A stretch of DNA of 64,000 nt. It comes from Apostichopus japonicus. Taxonomy: Eukaryota; Echinodermata; Holothuroidea; Aspidochirotida; Stichopodidae. Position 1 is the stretch's first letter. Each line of letters opens with the position of its first letter. The notes below the pieces were generated by a model. It worked only from the letters and a program-made list of their open reading frames with translations. It was not told where the DNA came from and did not search any database. The translations under genes and the position numbers were made by a program. Positions 9,730 to 21,100 of this stretch are shown here, piece after piece. The stretch covers positions 5,547,501-5,611,500 of the forward strand of contig NC_092581.1 in the NCBI RefSeq assembly GCF_037975245.1, in the 5' to 3' direction.

Positions 9730-11094
9730 CTTCTACGGTTTGTCTCCTAAAATATTCATATCTGTAAATAAGATGATTTGTGTTCAGTACATACATACAG
9801 TAATAAGCAAATCCTAAGCATTATACTGCATAGCACAGTACGGTTTAACCACATACAGTAGAGTATCCTCTTCTCCAGCGGCGAGTACTGTACACTGTCA
9901 GTATTGTTCGATAATTACTTTCCTTGATTAATTAGTCATGACGGGACACACTACGCATAACCCAGAAACAGCTCTTACAAACTTGACCTTTTTCTGACAC
10001 TGGAACAAGATTCTCAAGGAACAAGGAAATTGGCAACAAGTGTAGTGTAATTGTCAGACTTGTAAACAACATGGCTTCCCTGAAGTCTGCCAAAATAGTT
10101 ATCCTCCTCCACACTGTGTTTGGTCTCACAGGTTCTTCCCGGAAAAACGCTGACGGCATAACCTTTAATTTCAGTTCTGAGATGGCCAAGAGCTAAATGT
10201 GTGGATTCCAATTTGGATGAAAACTCTTCAAGATGGGAAGGGGTTTACTCATGCATGGCCAGAGAGTGCATTGCAATTATAATATGTGTTAATAATATTA
10301 CTGTACTCAGCAGAATCACTTTTCAATGACATTCTTAGCACATGCAAGAAGCACTTATTTTTCCATTACAGGAACCCGATGCTGCAGGCAATCCTATCAC
10401 TCCAATTCCCAGATGGGAGAGAGTAATATCGTCAAACAAAAAAATGTAGGAGATTTTTTAGAAAATAACACCTGCAAAACATTTTATGAACAGCTTTTAA
10501 AGAGGCCCCATTGTTCATCTAAAAAAATCAGGGTAAACATATAAGAGAAAATATATAAAGGGAGGAAAAGTTGTCTATGAGTCATATAATATTTTAATTT
10601 GTGACCATAGACACATCGCTCTTCATATCTACATACTCTATGTAGTACAATATGAAGCTGTGCTTCATATCTACATACTGTACTGTAGTACTGTTTGGTG
10701 CTGTGCTTGGAAAAATTATTAATTTTAAGTGGCTCATATCCACTTCCAATTGTTAATAGACCAATGGTGATCACTTTTGAAAGAAATAGTCCACCTCAAG
10801 AACACAAGATTTTTCAAAGCTCATCAAAATAAATTATATATCAGTTTATTGCCCAAGATTTGCGAGAAAATGTTGACAATGGTGCCTAACTGTTTATATT
10901 GATTGACAATGCACTTTTCTGTTGTACAGTACTGTACATCCTCCAAGGATCAATCATCTACCTTCTCTGAAAGACTTAAAAACCTGTGTAATTGAATCTT
11001 CTTCAGTGTGTGAAGCTATCACATTCGAAGGGTGAGAACTTCTCAGTTTTTAAGGCTTGTTGCAAATGTTAGCAGGTTGCACAGTTTATAGGCA
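9730..11094. other. TULP4 intron, no gene recognised
   Basis: AT-rich intron with many ACAGTA/TACTGT words. The segment at about 9932-10211 has two overlapping minus-strand frames and a more complex base composition than its flanks, possibly an old transposon or processed-gene remnant, but I recognise no family. Confidence 0.4.
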
Positions 11095-11515
11095 ATAGAC
11101 CAATATTGAAGACCTATACTGAAGATAATGAAGACCAATATCAAAGACCAGTGGGCCATTCTCTGGAAAATGAAACTGGCATGAAAAAACTGAAGTGTTC
11201 ATTAGGACCAAATGTTATATTTTTCGTTTTAGAGGGATACCTCAAGTTTTCTGTTTCATATTTTTTTCATTAAAATTACAACCATAACATACTAATTTGC
11301 ATAAATTTGCATTTTTGTAAGTATTAGCCAAAACTTGTAGTTTTTAACTGTATATTTGTTTTGTTCTGCATTGATACTGGAGACATACTGTACAGTATAC
11401 CGAAGACCAATATTGGAGACCTATACTGCAGACCTATACTGAAGACCTATACTGAAGATAATGAAGACCAATATACAGTACTGAAGACCTACAGGCAATA
11501 CTGAAGACACAGGAT
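11095..11515 (+). repeat. Irregular GAAGACCTATACT repeats
   Basis: Two clusters (about 11095-11155 and 11398-11515) of variants of GAAGACCTATACTGAAGA and GAAGACCAATATTGAAGA flank about 240 bp of plain AT-rich sequence. This looks like a small decaying minisatellite interrupted by insertion or divergence. Confidence 0.6.
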
Positions 11516-11770
11516 ATTCTTGATTTCTACACTTGTGATTTGAAACTATAAAACAGGTTAACCAAACTGCCCAATGTCAAAAAACAATTGCTATGGTTGA
11601 GGTGTGGAGAAAGGAATTGGCATTACATGTACAGTAATGAAACCTACAGTACCATATATGGTCATTTCAGGCTCAAGGCCTTGCCATGTACAGTAAAAAG
11701 TAAAGTGGCTTGTCATCCAGGGCCAACCATGGTTTCCAACTTGAAATGTTCTAAATGAATGGCACATTGG

Positions 11771-11918
11771 ATGGTAGAATGAGACGGAAGGGCATTCATT
11801 GATCGGAGGAGCCAGTCATAGAGGGCGCACAGTGTTAAAAGGTTACCAGTTCACTCTAGGCACGGTAGAACGCGGTGCTAAGGTTATGGGGAGACAGGTA
11901 AACAAGGAACGAAGTAAA
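11771..11918 (+). repeat. Interspersed repeat family copy
   Basis: Contains GGTAGAATGAGACGGAAGG, CATAGAGGGCGCACAGTGTTAA, a CACTCTAGGCACGGTAGAAC block and GGGGAGACAGGTAAACAAGG. It shares all these blocks in order with the copy at 12797-12955. Confidence 0.75.
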
Positions 11919-12796
11919 TCCAATGTTTATCAACTGGAACCTTGGTTTCTCACCTGGAACCATGGTTTCTCACCTGACATGAAGTGTACCCTACATTACC
12001 CTATTTAGTCTTTTCTCATCTGTGGTTGCTTAGTAACATTTCCATGATTGCCAGCTTACAGGATGGTAACTAGTGCTATTACTAGAACCTGATTCCTATT
12101 TGTGCTTTCCTCACCGCAGATGACAAAGCCTCCCAACAGATCTGTTTCTCAGCTTCACCAATAAGCTAACCAGAACGACCACCCTCTAAATGGTTTAACC
12201 CCTTCAACAATAGGATTAAACAACTGTATAGTGACTACAGTACCTTTGCAATGGTTACAATGGTGACTTGACTTCTTCATCCATACTGTAGCTAACAAGA
12301 GTGATGAACCTTTGCAATGATCATATATTTAAAAGTCATCTTTCCATATACACCTTATATATAACTTAACTCTCCCAAAGACCAAAGTACTTTACACACT
12401 ATGGTATGTACAGAAGTCACGCTAATGGAAAGTGGAGATTTCAGTGAAAATAGAGGGTCTGTTAAATAACATTAAGTCTTTCTGGATGAGTCATACTGTA
12501 CTGAATACCACTGTAGTGACTTTTAACCTTAAACTTTTGACCAAAGACGATGCTTGACCTCAACTTAACAACCATATGACTCACTCTTAACAGTTGATTA
12601 AAAGCCATTAAAAGTGGGAAACGGGTAGAACCCAGAATCCAGCAAAAAACCCTCCAAATTCAAAAGGATACTTGTCGGGGCTGCACACGACAGTTAGTCT
12701 AAAGATCTGCCTCTTCAGTTAGCACAAGAAGAGGTCCTGATTACGACAGTTTCTTAAGATTTGAACCGACAACAAATCGGATACCAAAATGAACGT

Positions 12797-12955
12797 TCTA
12801 GACACTTTGGGTGGTCGAATAAGAAGGGAGGTCAATTGACAGACGGGGTCCGGTCATAGAAGGGGCACAGTGTTAAATGGTCACTGGTCAGTTCACTCTA
12901 GACACGGTACAACAAGAGTGCTGAGGTAGTGAGGAGACATGTAAGCGAGGAACAC
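12797..12955 (+). repeat. Interspersed repeat family, most complete copy
   Basis: Starts TCTAGACACTTTGGGTGGTC and continues with GTCATAGAAGGGGCACAGTG, CACTCTAGACACGGTA and GTGCTGAGG. It ends GAGGAGACATGTAAGCGAGG. The donor-like tail is altered here (ACATGTAAG). It lies 224 bp from TULP4 exon 2. Confidence 0.75.
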
Positions 12956-13178
12956 CGTAACTTGTTTAATACAATAGAGACAATAATCTGTTTCACAGAT
13001 TTATCGTATCACTCCTCTTCTTATCGTAAGTTTACGTTGTTGGTAAATTTCATCGTTCTTGGCACATTTACCAGTGAGCTGAAGGGAACAGATAACATCT
13101 CAGTGCTACCACTACATTGTGTGGTATTGAGATCCACTCAAAATGCAGTAGTTAATCGTTCTCATCACAAACACTTAC

Positions 13179-13307
13179 CTGACACGACCTGTCATTGACC
13201 AGTTCTACTGACCACCTTCCTTCATACTTTATCCAGACAAAGATGACCCCCTGAGCATCGCAGGTTGCCATCTTCTGGAAAGGCTCGTTCCATCTCACGA
13301 GAATGAC
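13179..13307 (-). CDS. tulp4: TULP4 coding exon (second seen), WD40 repeat
   Basis: This exon gives 43 codons in phase 0, starting VILVRWNEPFQKMATCD and ending VELVNDRSCQ. It matches the TULP4 WD40 blade that reads VLVRWNEPYQKLATCDADG and FVWIQYEGRWSVELVNDRG in vertebrates. The acceptor reads TTGTCTCTTTCAG just above 13307. The donor is CAG followed by GTAAGTG at 13178, a near-perfect consensus. Joining it to the upstream exon recreates HNSE-VILVRW, and joining it to the downstream exon gives RSCQ-VSDFCW, both as in the family. Identification is firm because three exons in order give an uninterrupted homologous chain. Confidence 0.94.
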
Positions 13308-13762
13308 CTGAAAGAGACAAGCGAGAACTGAAGGATAAGTTCGGTGAAATCTCATTTGCAGAAACGAGAAAGATGAGAGCACTTGAAAGAAAAGAAGAGA
13401 AGTAAACCTGTTTTAAGATATAGATGCTGGTAGGAGGAGTTGGTGGCTACTTGATAATTGTCTTGCATCCTCACATGATGAACAAACAGAGTGATGTGAA
13501 GTGTACAGTAATGTTGTACTGTACAGATGGTAGTATTCAAAATAACATTTAATATACAGTAGCAAACACATCTGAATTTAAGACTGGTATTACATAAACA
13601 TACAGCAGCTTGCAGTCTGACCAAAGGAACTCAAGTACAGTACTCTACCTCACCGCACTGATACAACACACACATAGATGGCTATTGAAAATGCAGTACT
13701 AGAAATGTGTTGACATGTACTGTAATCTTAGTAAATTATTTACAAAACATTCTGTTTTACTA

Positions 13763-14910
13763 GATCAAGGCTTATCGGTTTTAATAGATCAATGACTGAT
13801 CAGTTTTAATAGATCAATGGATGATCAGTTTTATTAGAGCAATGACTGATCAGTTTTGATAGATCAATGACTGATCTGTTTTATTGGATCAATGACTGAT
13901 CAGTTTTAATAGATCAATGACTGATCAGGTTTAATAGATCAATGACTGATCAGTTTTAATAGATCATTGACTGATCAGTAAAATAGATCGATGACTGATC
14001 AGTTTCAATAGATCGATGACTGATCAGTTTAACTAGACCAATGACTGATCAGTTTTAATAGATCAATGACTGATATGTTTTAATAGATCAATGACTGATC
14101 AGTTTTAACAGATCAATGACTGATCAGTTTTATTAGATCAATGACTGAGCTGTTTTACTAGATCAATGACTGATCAGTTTTAATAGATCAAGGACTGATC
14201 TATTTTAATAGATCAATGACTTATCAGTTCTACCAGATCAATGACTGATCAGTTTTAATAGATCAATGACTGATCAGTTTTACTAGATCAATGACTTATC
14301 AGTTCTACCAGATCAATGACTGATCAGTTTTAATAGATCAATGACTGATCAGTTTTACTAGATCAATAACTGATCAGTTTTACTAGATCAGTGACTGATC
14401 AGTTTTATTAGATCAAGGACTGATCAGTTTTAATAGATTAATGACTGATCAGTTTTAATAGATCAATGACTGATCAGTTTTAATAGATCAATGACTGATC
14501 AGTTTTACTAGATCAGTGACTGATCAGTTTTATTAGATCAATGACTGATCAGTTTTAATAGATCAATGACTGATCAGTTTAAATAGATCAATGACTGATC
14601 AGTTTAAATAGATCAATGACTGATCAGTTTTAATAGATCAATGACTGATCAGTTTTATTAGATCAATGACTGATCAGTTTAAATAGATCAATGACTGATC
14701 AGTTTAAATAGATCAATGACTGATCAGTTTCAATAGATCAATGACTGATCAGTTTTGATAGATCAATGTATGATCAGTTTTAATAGATCAATGACTGATC
14801 AGTTTTAATAGATCAATGGATGATCAGTTTCATTAGATCAATGACTAATCAGTTTTAACAGATCAATGACTGATCAGTTTTAATAGATCACTGACTGATC
14901 AGGTTCAATA
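13763..14910 (+). repeat. 25-bp satellite, about 46 copies
   Basis: The unit is GATCAATGACTGATCAGTTT plus TAATA (25 bp), repeated over 1,148 bp with scattered substitutions and almost no length change. Each unit contains the palindrome CTGATCAG and a GATC at the unit start. It lies in the TULP4 intron upstream (in transcription) of exon 2. Confidence 0.97.
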
Positions 14911-17224
14911 GTTTTTTGTTCAGTACTGATGTACAGTCACGTGGAGCACATTTCTTTGAAATCAATTGATGAATTTTACAGTACAGTACCTTTTGTGTTT
15001 CTGTTCTTTATACAACCTATTGACTTAACACAATTGCAGCTTTCTGTTTATTAATTGAAATCTGAGTAGTTGGCAGGCTTCCTCTATATTCTGGTTGTTC
15101 CCCTCTTCCCCTCCGACAAGGACTCATAATGTCCTGCCATTGTTGTCATTGAACAATAGGTCATGTGAGTAACAGGTACAGTAGCAGAGATCATGTCTAA
15201 TTCAATGGATTCATTCAGATAAATTGGCAGTCAGCATCTGCATATATAGTTCACTGTAGGCTTTAACCCTTCTATCAGTTCAAAGAATGGAAATTTTATT
15301 TCATAAAATTAATAGTGGAATTTAGGGAAATACTGTATTAGTATGAAAACAGCTAAAAACAATTTAACACAAAACTGTCATGTACTAAATTATTGTTTTG
15401 GTGAGACTAGTTACGGTTGAAAAGGTTCATTTATTTAAGAGTCATATGTGAGGGAGCTGGGGAGGGGGGAGAGGGGAACCACAAGGGAACTGAAGAAACG
15501 GAAGGATAACAGAAGGGGTGGGAAGAAAAATAGCAAATCATACTTTCCTCAAGATTTTACATCATGCATTTGCTTTACTGTGATTTTACAAAAGATTACA
15601 AATGTTTTTGTTAGAGCGATGCAAGGACATTTACCGCTGATTGCAAACTAAGGTTTCAGGACACTGAAATCTTTTAATGCATTTCAGTAACAAACAACTT
15701 GACAGTTACTGTAGATTCATCATCGTGCTGTTACTTAAGATTGAAGTGAACAGAAAGAATATTTGGATATTAATTATTTGACCTTCAATGTGCTAATGAT
15801 TTTGTGATTTCATATCGCCGGTTATTTCTCAGGCCGGTGGGGTGAACTGCTGAGCCGTGTGACGCTGATGAGACCGGTATTAACTCTCCTTATGCCTCAT
15901 TAACATCTGTAATTATTACTACAACTTTATTGCAGGACAGTTAACAGTACTGTGATAACTGTAATGGCAATAGCACAACCAGTTTGAGAACCAAAGGAAC
16001 AGACAATCTAACTTTCTTGTTAATTATGAAGCAATCAACTTGATGTGAAACCACATGATGAACCTTAGTGTTAACAGTAACCAACCAATAATTTTCATCA
16101 GGTTTGATACATTTTTTGTGGATAACTGACGTAATGGGTTCATTTCCTCTGGTTACAGTACTGAATACAGATACAGGACGTGGGAGATGTCCAGGAAGTG
16201 GGAGATGTCCAGGAAGTGAGATGTCCAGGAAGTGGGAGATGTCCAGGAAGTGGGAGGTGTTCAAGAAATCTATTGCAGTCAGTTGCAATTTCACTCTTTG
16301 TAATATTTACATGGGAACTACTAGTCTGTAATGTAGAATTAGTTGTTACTTATTTAAAGTAGATGTAATGATGATGTTGGTTGTGGGAGACAGATAGGTA
16401 CAGGATATTAATTCAGATTTATATGTTATAACTGTACAGAATAGACTATTAAGGGTTGCCCTGTGTTTCCAGAGATAGACTAACTGTACTATGTCATGCT
16501 AAACCAACAATCTTCTGTTCAAGTCAAACGCAATTGAAATTGTAGTTTACTGTACAGTACAACGTCATAGAAAATTTTAAATGCAAAGTATTTCTCTTTT
16601 AAATCCTCAGTGCACATCCACAGTGTGCAACACGTACCAGTATTGTGGGCAAAATTCACACTGTACAGTATACAGTCATATAATGTTGACTACCATTGTC
16701 AATGTCATGTACAGTAATGTGCCTCTTATGTTAATTAACCCTCATTACAAGCTCGGTGATGTTAAATCCACAATGTTTAGTAACAATGTGGATATCTTAC
16801 TGCGCATTAAAAGCGCTTCAACTTACACATGTTTACCATTTGTTGACTTTTAAAATTGTATGCTCAACTTGCTTTGACATTAACATGCGACCTGCACGGG
16901 AGATCTGTTAAATGCGACAATTATGCATACATGTACGTAGTGTTGCACATGCTTGGGTGAATTATAATGGTAGATAGGTGCTGCAACTGACTATGACTCA
17001 TTATTAGAGATGTCAATCATTGCATGGAAACAATTACTCCTAAAGTGAATACATGGTAAATACAGTCCAAGTCTAACCAGTCATCACCGTGGCGATAGGC
17101 ACACTTCACTGGTCCTGGTGGCTATTACCGGTTCCACTGGCTGTAAATAGTCTAATATTAAGGGTAATTCCTAACACAAAAATGGAGAAACTGAGCTACA
17201 GTGTATCTATCTGGTTGGCTAAAG
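14911..17224. other. TULP4 intron, mostly plain
   Basis: AT-rich intron. The only structure I see is the short tandem repeat at 16182-16262 and a GC-richer patch at 15810-15890. Short open frames show no similarity. Confidence 0.55.
16182..16262 (+). repeat. 18-bp tandem repeat
   Basis: About four and a half copies of GGGAGATGTCCAGGAAGT, one copy shortened to GAGATGTCCAGGAAGT and the last diverged (GGGAGGTGTTCAAGAAAT). This array generates the repetitive short open frames seen on both strands here. Confidence 0.9.
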
Positions 17225-18108
17225 AATGAAGCCATTTTACAGTGTTACCCTACTGTACAGTAGGGTTGTATGCTATTGTACATGTATGTATGTACACATT
17301 AATGAATGAAGCCTTTTTACAATGCTACCCTGTCACAGAGCTATGCAGTAGGGTTGAATGCTATAGTAGTACATGTATGTATGTACACATTAATGAATGA
17401 AGCCTTTTTACAGTGCTACCCCTGTTACAAGTACAGTATGTAGTAGAGTTGTATGCTATAGTACAGTAGATGTATTTATACACATTAATGAATGAAGCCT
17501 TTTTTACAGTGCTACCCCTGTTACAAGTATGTAGTAGAGTTGTATGCTATAGTACAGTAGATGTATTTATACACATTAATGAATGAAGCCTTTTATACAG
17601 TGCTAGCCCTGTTACAAGTAGTAGTAGAGTTGTATGCTATAGTACAGTAGATGTATTTATACACATTAATGAATGAAGCCTTTTTTACAGTGCTACCCCT
17701 GTTACAAGTATGTAGTAGAGTTGTATGCTATAGTACAGTAGATGTATTTATACACATTAATGAATGAAGCCTTTTTTACAGTGCTACCCCTGTTACAAGT
17801 ATGTAGTAGAGTTGTATGCTATAGTACAGTAGATGTATTTATACACATTAATGAATGAAGCCTTTTTTACAGTGCTACCCCTGTTACAAGTATGTAGTAG
17901 AGTTGTATGCTATAGTACAGTAGATGTATTTATACACATTAATGAATGAAGCCTTTTTTACAGTGCTACCCCTGTTACAAGTATGTAGTAGAGTTGTATG
18001 CTATAGTACAGTAGATGTATTTATACACATAATGAATGAAGCCTTTTTTACAGTGCTGCCCCTGTTACAAGTACAGTAGAGTTGTACGCTATTGTACATG
18101 TTTTACGT
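17225..18108 (+). repeat. About 91-bp satellite, ten copies
   Basis: The unit begins AATGAATGAAGCCTTTT, passes through GTGCTACCCCTGTTACAAGT and GTAGAGTTGTATGCTATAG, and ends GTATTTATACACATT. Spacing is 90-92 bp in the central copies. The first two copies and the last are diverged, whereas the middle copies are nearly identical, as expected from unequal crossing-over. The first copy holds the 20-bp palindrome ACCCTACTGTACAGTAGGGT at 17247-17266. Confidence 0.95.
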
Positions 18109-21100
18109 GCATTAAAGGAATTGTCTGGTGGGAGATTTTGATACATTGTCCTTGTAGTTATTATTTTTCTCTTTCTAACATGGATGTAAAAATTGTCCCC
18201 ATTCGACGTTTTCTTCTTTTAGAAATCTGGTTTTCTAATTCACCAGTTTCTCACCGAAAGTACCGTTTGTTTAAACGTATCAATATGGTGATTGACGTAG
18301 TGCTGGCAAATAGGCAAAACAGGCGACTTGAAGTTAGCACTCCCATTTCAGCAATTAAACTCTCACGTGTACACGCATGTGATTGCCTATTACATATAAC
18401 GTACATATCGCGAACGTTACAGCCTACCATGCCCAGTTGGTATACATAGCATTGTACATAATATACTCTCACACTCAAACCACAGTTCATAAACTGTTCA
18501 TCGAAATTGCTGAAATAAAATTCACGGATCAAATTAACAGTAAAAGGAAAACTGGAAAAGTATTCAGAACACCGAAAGATGAAATTTGGCGGAATCGATG
18601 TCAGAGCAGAATGTAGCACGGTGCACCGTGAAGCTTAGGCTTTACAGATTGTAAACGTTAGAGTAGCCTACATGCGAACATTCTTCGCGTTGGAGCTGGA
18701 TAGCCCGATGTATAAACAACGAAGAGTTTGCTGTTAAAACTTATCTTGTGTTACACAAAGACCATGAAACCACCGATCTACTACATATATGGCGGCATAT
18801 TAAGGAGTTTTTGAAAACATATCTAATTTATAAGAAATTTCACAAAAATTTAAGAAAGAAATTAATCTGTATACAAACACGATTTTTGTTGTGATTACTG
18901 TACGGAGCATGGGTTATGTCGCAATCTGCATTTATCGTAGATGACGTAACGTTCTGTACTGCTCAAATCATATTGGAAATGTCCATCCTTAACAATTAAA
19001 AAATTGTTTCTCTGTCAAACGCTACATTAGCGTTCTCATACTTTGACAACATGTTTGGAAAATTATTTATCATTTTTTAAGGTAGGAATGGTTACAAGTA
19101 TTTAAAGGAGATACACAAACCAACCCATCCTACTTGTACAGTATTACTTCAGGAAAGTATATCCTTTTGTTTAATATGCATATACTCCTGAAGATTAAAA
19201 CTCATGCCAGATGGGAGAGATGGCCATCTTGTCCAAAGTGATCAATATCATATTATTTTAATTAGTACCATGGCATGGGAGGCACAGTAAAACCCTTTCA
19301 ATATGCTTTTCATTATCTGTTGACATATAACAGAGAGGTTGTTACCCATACTGTACCACATTATCACCAATCTCATACTGTAAGTTGTGACTTACAGTAA
19401 CTTACTTAAACAGCTCTCTAGTTGCCTACTACCGTTGTATAAGAAATGAATATATACTGTATCTATATGTTTACTATATGTGCGGAACAAGAACAAGCCA
19501 ACAACAATGCCGTACTATGCAGTGCAGTTACAGTTACTTATCATAAATAATTTATTAAGTTTTTCATTTCTCTACAGTGCTGTTATAAGGGTCAAAGTTG
19601 AATCACATACATGATTACTGTAGGGCCAAAATGATGGCATGTACTATGAAGCCCACAAACTGGTTGTAAACCTAGACTGGTATTCTACGAGGGCAAGACA
19701 ATGCAAATTATGACACAATACAGAAAGGAATAATAATTATCAAGGGTCATTATCACCAACTGTGTACTTTGCTATGTCAGTTCTATACTCTGAAATACTG
19801 TACGACACAATACTGTAGTTCTTTAATTTATACAGACACAGGAGCCATTTTTTTCCCTTGTTTACTTAAGTGCAAACAATTACAACGTCTTGGGTTGACC
19901 TAGTTATGAAATTTCATAAAATATCCTTGTCACAGCAATCTTTTCAAGTAGCGAATATTGATGTGCACATTTTCTTTGGTAAAACTTTTAATTTTTCCTT
20001 TCCCAGTTCATTCATTCAATCTCATGAATTGATGTGTGTGGCGCTGCAGGCCATTTTCTTTGGAAATTTCAAAATAATCCACGAAATTAAAACACATTTG
20101 GAATCCAATTATTGATTGTTGTCATAGTAAGGTGTCATGGATAAAGTAAGAAACATATCTGTGCCAGAGAGTGAACCCAAATATTACAATATTCTCATAT
20201 GAATACAGCTCAGGAACGTAACATCTAAATTTAATTAGTTGCTTTCGAAATACTGTATTGTAAATTATGTAGGTCTTCTTCTGAACTGTTCAACAAGAAA
20301 CAAGGACTGTGCCTTGGGTATGCACACTGGGTGAGTTTCAGCTTTAATAGATATTTATAGGCTGGGCTTAAATATTTCAAATGAAATTGTGATATACAGT
20401 ATCACTCTCACAAGAAGTACACTGTATGGAAAATTACAGAACTTAAGAATATATAACATATCATATATGTAGGGCAGCCAATTGGGACTCAGCTAAGGTC
20501 TTCTACAGTACTGTACGTAGCTGTACACTGCATGTGTGTTTAGAAGGAAGCTTACAACCACTGTACACAGTACAATTTTTAAATCAATTGGGATTTTTTA
20601 TTTCTAACGTGTTAATGTTCAATCAGTTCCTGCTTGAGTGTTGCTTTATAGGTACAGATCTGCTAAATTAATTTTCCCTGCCCCCCCCCGGCCCCACCCT
20701 CCCCCACCTCTCCTCAAACAAATAAATAAATCTAAAGTGAAGTTGGTCTTATAACTCCAGCTGCCTAGGATAATGATGGACAATTTAAATGATTTCATTT
20801 CAAGCATCAGTATAACTGTACATGCTATCATATCCCTTCAAGGAGTTACTCAGATTCATGTTAGTTCATACTGTTCATCCTACAGTACAGTACTGCATGC
20901 TGCTCACACTGCTGTGCAGACATTGATATATACTAGCTGTGTGAGCAAACTTTCTTTCATGTTTCTTTTCCCCTGATTCTTTCTAATCCTCCATTCAAAT
21001 CATCAGGTGTTCTTGTGGTTACATGACACTAAATATTCAGTCTGCCTCCCAAGGGATAAATTTTCAAGATGTTGTAGATACTGTACATTCATGCAGTTGC

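Noticed and set aside
13763-14910. CRISPR-like array
   Set aside because: The 25-bp units are directly contiguous with no unique spacers, so it is a eukaryotic satellite.
15860-15885. Hammerhead ribozyme core CTGATGAG
   Set aside because: The required GAAA after stem II is missing and no flanking stem I/III pairing was found.
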